Positions 59,327 to 64,000 of a stretch of DNA of 64,000 bases are shown piece by piece. Each line of letters opens with the position of its first letter. The first letter of the stretch is position 1. Source of the DNA: Alphaproteobacteria bacterium. Its GTDB lineage: Bacteria > Pseudomonadota > Alphaproteobacteria > Micropepsales > Micropepsaceae. A program made the position numbers and the translations under genes. The notes below the pieces were generated by a model. That model had not been told where the DNA came from, did not search any database, and saw only the letters and a program-made list of their open reading frames with translations. The stretch spans positions 186,001 to 250,000 of the forward strand of contig JAFARO010000017.1 of assembly GCA_019245415.1 (NCBI GenBank), given 5' to 3'.

Positions 59327-61984
59327 TTAGTATTTCGCCCTGACGCCGAGGAAGAACTGCCGGCCGTTGGCATAGAACGCGCGCGGCTGGTCGGGCGTAT
59401 TGGCATAGTATTTGAGCGTGTCGTCGGTGAGATTGAGCACGTCGAAGGTCACAGCGAAATGACCGTTGATGTCGTAGCTCGCCGAGGCATCGAGATTGCC
59501 GATCGAGGCCTGATGTTCGGCGGTGCTGCGGTCGAGGCCGATGAGCACGCTCGAGCGCCAGGTGTAGGCGATGCGGGTGCTGATCGGGCCCTGCTCGTAG
59601 TAAAGCGTGGCGTTGGCGGTATGCTTGGCGTCGCCGAGCAGCGGTCCGCCGTGATTGGCCTGTTCGCCGTCCGCCAGCGTGTAGTTGGCCAGCATGCCGA
59701 AGCCGCCCCACAGCGGTTGCTGCCATGCGAGCTCGATGCCCTCGTCGGTGCCCGAGGTGTTGAGCGGCGAGGTGATGGCATAGGTCGAGTAGACCGGATG
59801 CCCCTGCTGGCCGGTCAGCGTGGCGTTCAGATAGACCGCATCGTGCACGCCGAAATCCACATAGGAAGTGAGGTCCATGTAGAACGCGCCGATCGAGACC
59901 AGCGAGGCCGGGGCATAGTACCAGTTCCAGGCACCGCTGAACGTCCAGGCCCGGATCGGCTTGAGGTCCGGATTGCCGCCGGTGCCCGTCAGGATCGAGT
60001 CGACGAGCGAGACCGCGCCGCCGAGCGCGCTGTAGTCCGGCCGCGAAATCACGCGCGACGCGGCGAATTGCAGCTGCTGTTGGGCGTCCTCGGTGAGGTC
60101 GTAGGTGAGGTTCGCGCTCGGCAGTGGATCGGTATAGGTGTGCTTGATCTCATCGAGGCGGAACGCGCCGTAATTGTTCTGCTTGCCGTTCACGTCGCTG
60201 ACATAAGAGAAGATGTCCTCGTCGGTCTGCACGAAGCGGAAGCCGAGATTGCCGCGCCAACGCGCGCCCTTGAAGTTCGCCTGGGCGTAAGCCGCGGTAT
60301 CGGTTTCCTTGGTCTTGAAGCTGCCCGGCCAGTAGAACGCCAGCGGGCTGTAGGGCGTGACCTGCGGCATCACCAAGGACTGGATCTTGGACCAATCCGG
60401 AAGCCAGATGTCGCTCAAGATGTTGTCTCCGCCGCTGATCGTCTGACCGAAATCGGTCGGATAGAGCGCGCCGGACCACACCGCCGAGGACGGCGTTCCC
60501 GGACAGGCGAAGGCGCAGGTGCCTTCGTCGAAGCCGACGACGTTTCGGATATGCTGCGCGTAGCGGCCGCCGACCTCGATCGAATCGAGTGCGCCCGCAT
60601 CGATGTCGTAGGTGATATCGGCCTGGGTGTAGAATTCCTGGTCGATGGCCGTGAACATGTCGCTCCACGCCCAGTCGTTGTTCATCTGAGCCGCGTCGGC
60701 GGTATTGATGTCGGGGAAGGCGACCGCGGCCGGTCCGCCATTGGTGAAGTTGTAGTTGACGCCGGTCTGGCCGTCGCTTTCCCAAGTCGGCTGCGACGGG
60801 GTCAGGCCCTCGCCTTCGGTGTAGCCGATTTTGGCGTGGACGTTCCAATGCTGGGCCGGAATCCAAAGCGCGTCGGCGTTGAGGAACCAGGTCGAGGCAG
60901 CCGCACCGGGGCGGTAGATCGAATCCTCGACGACGCCGTCCACGACGTTGCCGGTGTTGGGATTGATCTTGGGGAATTCGGCCGCCACCAAGGTGCCGTT
61001 CTTGATCGTCATGCTGGTCGGCGTGTTGCCGCTCGCGATCTCGTTCTGGATCCAGGCCATGAAATTGTTGTTGGTGTTGTCGGCCTGCAGATGCGAGTAG
61101 AAGCCCGAGAAATCGACGTCGAACGAGGCATTGGGACGCCATTGCACGTTGAAGTCGCCGCCCGCGCGCTTGCGGTGTTGCTGGAACAGCGCCGATCCGA
61201 TGAGGGTCGGATAGAGGACGGGCGACCCGGTCAGCGCCGTCGTGGTGTTGTAGCCCAGGAACTCCTGGCCGTCGCGGCGCAGATGGCGCTCTTCGTAGAA
61301 GGCCTGCACCATGATGCCGAAATTGTCGGACGTGTTGTGCCAGGCGAACAGCGCGTTGACCTGCGGGTCGATCTTGCCGGGCAGGTCGGCATAGACGCCC
61401 TGTGCCGAAGCTTCGGTGGTGACCGGGCCGCTGAAATCGAGCGGCTTGCGCGTGACGATGTCGACGCTACCGGCCGTGCCGCCTTCGACCATGTCGGCCT
61501 GCTGGCTCTTGTAGACCTTCACGCTGTCGACGATCTCGGCCGGGAACAGGTCGAAAGCGACGCTGCGACCCACCGTCTGGAACTGGTCGAGGATGAACCA
61601 GTCGCCGGTCGCGACCGTGTGGCCGTCGACCATGGTCTGGGTCAGGCTGGGATTGGTGCCGCGGATGGCGATGCGGTTGTTCTCGTCGAACCCGCCCTCG
61701 CCCGAGGAGGACGAAAAGGTCGTCACGCCGGGAACGCGCTGGAGCGCGTCGGCGACGTTTTTGTCCGGCAGCTTGCCAATGTCTTCGGCGGAAACCGCAT
61801 CGACGATGGTCACCGATTGGTGCTTGATGTCGATGGCGCGCTGGTTCGACGCGCGAATGCCGGTGACGACGACGGTCTCGATGCTGCCGCCCTGCGGCTG
61901 GGCGGCTTGCGCGAACGCCGCGCCTGTGCCCACCACCAATGCCAGCACGCTCGCCGACCCTGCCAATACCGCTTTCAGTGACAT
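59327..61984 (-). CDS. TonB-dependent receptor for chitooligosaccharides
   Basis: 885 residues. Signal peptide (AVLAGSASVLALVVGTGAAFA-Q), the TonB-box region VVVTGIRASNQRAI, plug domain (DIGKLPDKNVADALQRVPGV, then RIAIRGTNPSLTQTMVDG) and a large outer-membrane beta barrel. This CUT-type receptor pattern, next to GH20 and NagE genes, suggests uptake of chitin oligosaccharides. ATG 61984 is preceded by CGGAGGGGGG. Terminated by the hairpin at 59280-59314. Confidence 0.9.
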   Translation of the reverse strand: MSLKAVLAGSASVLALVVGTGAAFAQAAQPQGGSIETVVVTGIRASNQRAIDIKHQSVTIVDAVSAEDIGKLPDKNVADALQRVPGVTTFSSSSGEGGFDENNRIAIRGTNPSLTQTMVDGHTVATGDWFILDQFQTVGRSVAFDLFPAEIVDSVKVYKSQQADMVEGGTAGSVDIVTRKPLDFSGPVTTEASAQGVYADLPGKIDPQVNALFAWHNTSDNFGIMVQAFYEERHLRRDGQEFLGYNTTTALTGSPVLYPTLIGSALFQQHRKRAGGDFNVQWRPNASFDVDFSGFYSHLQADNTNNNFMAWIQNEIASGNTPTSMTIKNGTLVAAEFPKINPNTGNVVDGVVEDSIYRPGAAASTWFLNADALWIPAQHWNVHAKIGYTEGEGLTPSQPTWESDGQTGVNYNFTNGGPAAVAFPDINTADAAQMNNDWAWSDMFTAIDQEFYTQADITYDIDAGALDSIEVGGRYAQHIRNVVGFDEGTCAFACPGTPSSAVWSGALYPTDFGQTISGGDNILSDIWLPDWSKIQSLVMPQVTPYSPLAFYWPGSFKTKETDTAAYAQANFKGARWRGNLGFRFVQTDEDIFSYVSDVNGKQNNYGAFRLDEIKHTYTDPLPSANLTYDLTEDAQQQLQFAASRVISRPDYSALGGAVSLVDSILTGTGGNPDLKPIRAWTFSGAWNWYYAPASLVSIGAFYMDLTSYVDFGVHDAVYLNATLTGQQGHPVYSTYAITSPLNTSGTDEGIELAWQQPLWGGFGMLANYTLADGEQANHGGPLLGDAKHTANATLYYEQGPISTRIAYTWRSSVLIGLDRSTAEHQASIGNLDASASYDINGHFAVTFDVLNLTDDTLKYYANTPDQPRAFYANGRQFFLGVRAKY

Positions 61985-62059
61985 GTGCCCCCCTCCGTGG
62001 CTACGCGCCGCATTCCCCGCGACGTCCATCGCTCGTGACCTCGTACCGGCGATAGCACC

Positions 62060-62170
62060 ATTACAAGGCCAATGTAATACCATTTATCCGAATGGTTCTT
62101 TCTGTCAAGCCGTCACTGTCACAAAACAATTGGATTGACGCGCCCTGGTAGTTATGTGGTATGCAATTGG
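62060..62170. promoter_or_regulatory. Paired operator-like sites between receptor and gntR
   Basis: TGGTATTACATTGG on the minus strand (62082-62069) and TGGTATGCAATTGG on the plus strand (62157-62170) agree at 11 of 14 positions and face opposite directions. ATTACA-N7-TGTAAT (62060-62078) overlaps the first. TGGT half-sites are typical of GntR/HutC regulators of aminosugar genes. They are well placed to control the receptor and gntR together. Confidence 0.6.
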
Positions 62171-62247
62171 TCTTATAGGGGTTGGCTCGGAGTGCGCGCG
62201 CCCCGTGCGCAAGGCCGAAAAAGACGATCAGCGTCAAGGAGATAGCG

Positions 62248-62997
62248 GTGAATTCGCTTGCGGCGCTCATCGGTCGGCTCGACGAGACGAACAATCTGCC
62301 GCTTTACCAGCAGCTTCAGCGCGGCCTTCGCCAAGCGATCGAGAACAAGCTGCTCGGCCCCGACGACGCGCTGCCGCCGGAGCGCGATCTGGCGGAGCAA
62401 TTCCGCGTCTCGCGCATCACGGTGCGCAAGGCGCTGGACGGACTGGTCTCCGAAGGCCTACTCACACGCAAGCAGGGCTCGGGCACCTTCATCTCCGGAC
62501 GTGTCGAGAAGAACTTCTCCAAGCTCACCTCGTTTACGGAAGACATGATCGCGCGCGGCCGCGCGCCGAGGAGTTCGTGGCTGCGCAAATCCAAAGGATC
62601 GGTCACGCCGGAGGAATCGCTGACCATGGGCCTGTCGCCGGGAACGCCGGTCTATCGCTTCCACAGGCTGCGCTTTGCGGACGACGCTCCAATGGCGCTT
62701 GAATACTGCACGGTGCCTGCCTTCTGCCTGCCGTCGGCGGACGCGGTCGAATCCTCGCTCTATGCCGCGCTCGAGATGGCCGGACACCGGCCCACACGTG
62801 CGCTGCAGCGGCTGCGCGCCGTGCTGTTCACCGCAGAGCAGGCCGAACTCCTGCGCGCGCATGAGCACGATGCAGGCCTGCTGGTCGAGCGCCGCGGTTT
62901 CCTTCCCGATGGACGCGCGGTCGAGTTCTCGCAATCCTATTACCGCGGCGACATCTACGATTTCGTCGCCGAGCTGAATGCCTCGGAATTGGAATAG
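62248..62997 (+). CDS. GntR/HutC-family regulator of GlcNAc genes
   Basis: 249 residues from GTG 62248 (AAGGAG just upstream). An N-terminal winged helix (LPLYQQLQRGLRQAIENKLL, RVSRITVRKALDGLVSEGLL, QGSGTFIS) and a C-terminal UTRA domain (about 95-245) that usually binds a sugar phosphate. It is likely to bind GlcNAc-6-phosphate or glucosamine-6-phosphate and control the whole regulon, including its own divergent promoter. Confidence 0.88.
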   Translation: MNSLAALIGRLDETNNLPLYQQLQRGLRQAIENKLLGPDDALPPERDLAEQFRVSRITVRKALDGLVSEGLLTRKQGSGTFISGRVEKNFSKLTSFTEDMIARGRAPRSSWLRKSKGSVTPEESLTMGLSPGTPVYRFHRLRFADDAPMALEYCTVPAFCLPSADAVESSLYAALEMAGHRPTRALQRLRAVLFTAEQAELLRAHEHDAGLLVERRGFLPDGRAVEFSQSYYRGDIYDFVAELNASELE

Positions 62998-63000
62998 CGA

Positions 63001-64000
63001 TGCGCGCCGACGCTTCCGCGATGTTCCGGGAAAGCGCCGAGGCGCCGCGCATCGTGGCGGCCATGCTCGAAAAGAACCGCGACCAGGTCGCCCGCTTAGG
63101 GGGGCGCCTTCGCGCGCTGGCGCCTCATGCCGTGGTCACCGGCGCGCGCGGCAGCTCGGACAACGCTGCGACATTCGCCAAATACCTCATCGAGACGAAG
63201 ACCGGCACCCTGACCTCGTCCGCAGGCCTCTCGATAAGCTCCCTCTACACCGCCCATCCCAAGCTCGACGGCACCGTTTTCCTCGCGATCTCGCAATCCG
63301 GGAAGAGCCCCGACCTGCTCAAGACAGTCGAGGCGGCGAGGCAAGCCGGCGCCCTCGTCCTAGCGATCGTCAACGATGAGACCTCGCCGCTCGCCGCGCT
63401 GGCACACGAGATGTTTGCGCTGCATGCCGGGCCGGAGTGCAGCATCGCCGCAACCAAGACCTGGATCGCTTCGGTCGCCGCGGTCGCGCAGCTGGTGGCC
63501 GCCTGGAGCGGCGATGGGGAACTCGAAACCGCGCTCGCAACGCTGCCCGAGCAGCTCGACCGCGCCTGGTCGCTCGACTGGGGCGCGATGGCCGACCGCC
63601 TCAAAGACGCCCGCGACCTCTATGTTGTTGGGCGCGGGATGGGTTTCGGCACGGCGCAGGAAGCCGCGCTCAAGCTCAAGGAGACCTGCGGCCTGCACGC
63701 GGAAGCGTTCAGCGCGGCGGAGGTCCGCCACGGCCCGATGGCGCTGGTCCGCCAGAACTTCCCGGTGCTCATGTTCGCCCAGGACGACGAAACGATGCAG
63801 GGCGTGGCCGAACTTGCTGAGAGCTTCATCAAGGCGCGTGCGTTGCTGATCACCGCGGGCCTACCATGTACGGGCGCACTGGTCTTGCCGAGCCTGCGCG
63901 CGCATCCAGTCCTGCAGCCGATCCTGGTCGCGCAGAGCTTCTATCGCGCGGCCAATGCGCTTGCCTTCGCGCGCGGCATCGATCCCGACCATCCACCGCT
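63001..64000 (+). CDS. SIS-domain glucosamine-6-phosphate deaminase (partial)
   Basis: 333 residues are visible before the window ends; the frame is still open. Two SIS domains: TGARGSSDNAATF and LAISQSGKSPDLLKT in the first, YVVGRGMGFGTAQEAALKLKE in the second, plus EVRHGPMAL. These are typical of GlmS-like isomerase domains without the glutaminase part, that is the NagB-II type deaminase found in alphaproteobacterial nag operons. It starts 3 bp after the gntR stop. It converts glucosamine-6-phosphate to fructose-6-phosphate. Confidence 0.85.

Noticed and set aside
58826-61981. 1051-codon open frame opposite the TonB receptor
   Set aside because: Arg/Glu/Asp/His-rich antisense shadow caused by high GC; the receptor frame on the other strand has signal peptide, TonB box and plug motifs.

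Overview
The window is GC-rich DNA from an alphaproteobacterium. Its flagellar gene order (fliL-fliM-DUF6468-motE divergent from flgF-flgG-flgA-flgH, beside dksA), its alphaproteobacterial-type DksA, and its TonB-receptor plus PTS route for N-acetylglucosamine suggest a Caulobacter- or Rhizomicrobium-like lineage. That placement is inference; there is no rRNA or other species marker here.

Layout: 1-9104 flagellar cluster, with two divergent operons and a very good sigma-54 promoter in front of flgF. 9136-11680 dksA, two small membrane proteins and a LysR regulator. 11826-45595 a roughly 33.7 kb integrative mobilizable element bounded by two near-identical, full-length initiator tRNA genes. 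45616-52793 chromosomal genes: a beta-propeller-like repeat protein, a TetR-controlled aromatic-degradation operon (VOC dioxygenase, fumarylacetoacetase-like hydrolase, FAD monooxygenase), a secreted protein and a broken GST gene. 52816-64000 a chitin/GlcNAc regulon: TonB receptor, GH20 hexosaminidase, EIIA-HPr-EI fusion, NagE-type EIICB, GntR regulator and a SIS-type deaminase that runs off the window.

The element carries a tyrosine integrase next to the left tRNA, a second small tyrosine recombinase, a MobA/MobL relaxase with a recognisable RSF1010-type oriT just upstream, and a coupling ATPase without membrane helices next to a separate membrane protein. It has no mating-pair genes, so it should be mobilizable rather than self-transmissible. 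Copies of a CTAGCACACA-like motif lie inside both ends.

The cargo looks like a defence island: a 1345-residue XRE-nuclease-STAND protein translationally coupled to a 51-residue membrane peptide and bracketed by 195-bp direct repeats; a HAD/Nudix pair; a Fic protein followed by a split possible-nuclease gene and a 1183-residue unknown protein; and a CAP12-type TIR-like protein at the right end. A decayed tandem array of one uncharacterised gene family (16771-18619), with an intact relative at 23630-24403, and several short peptides with strong ribosome binding sites are the least explained contents.
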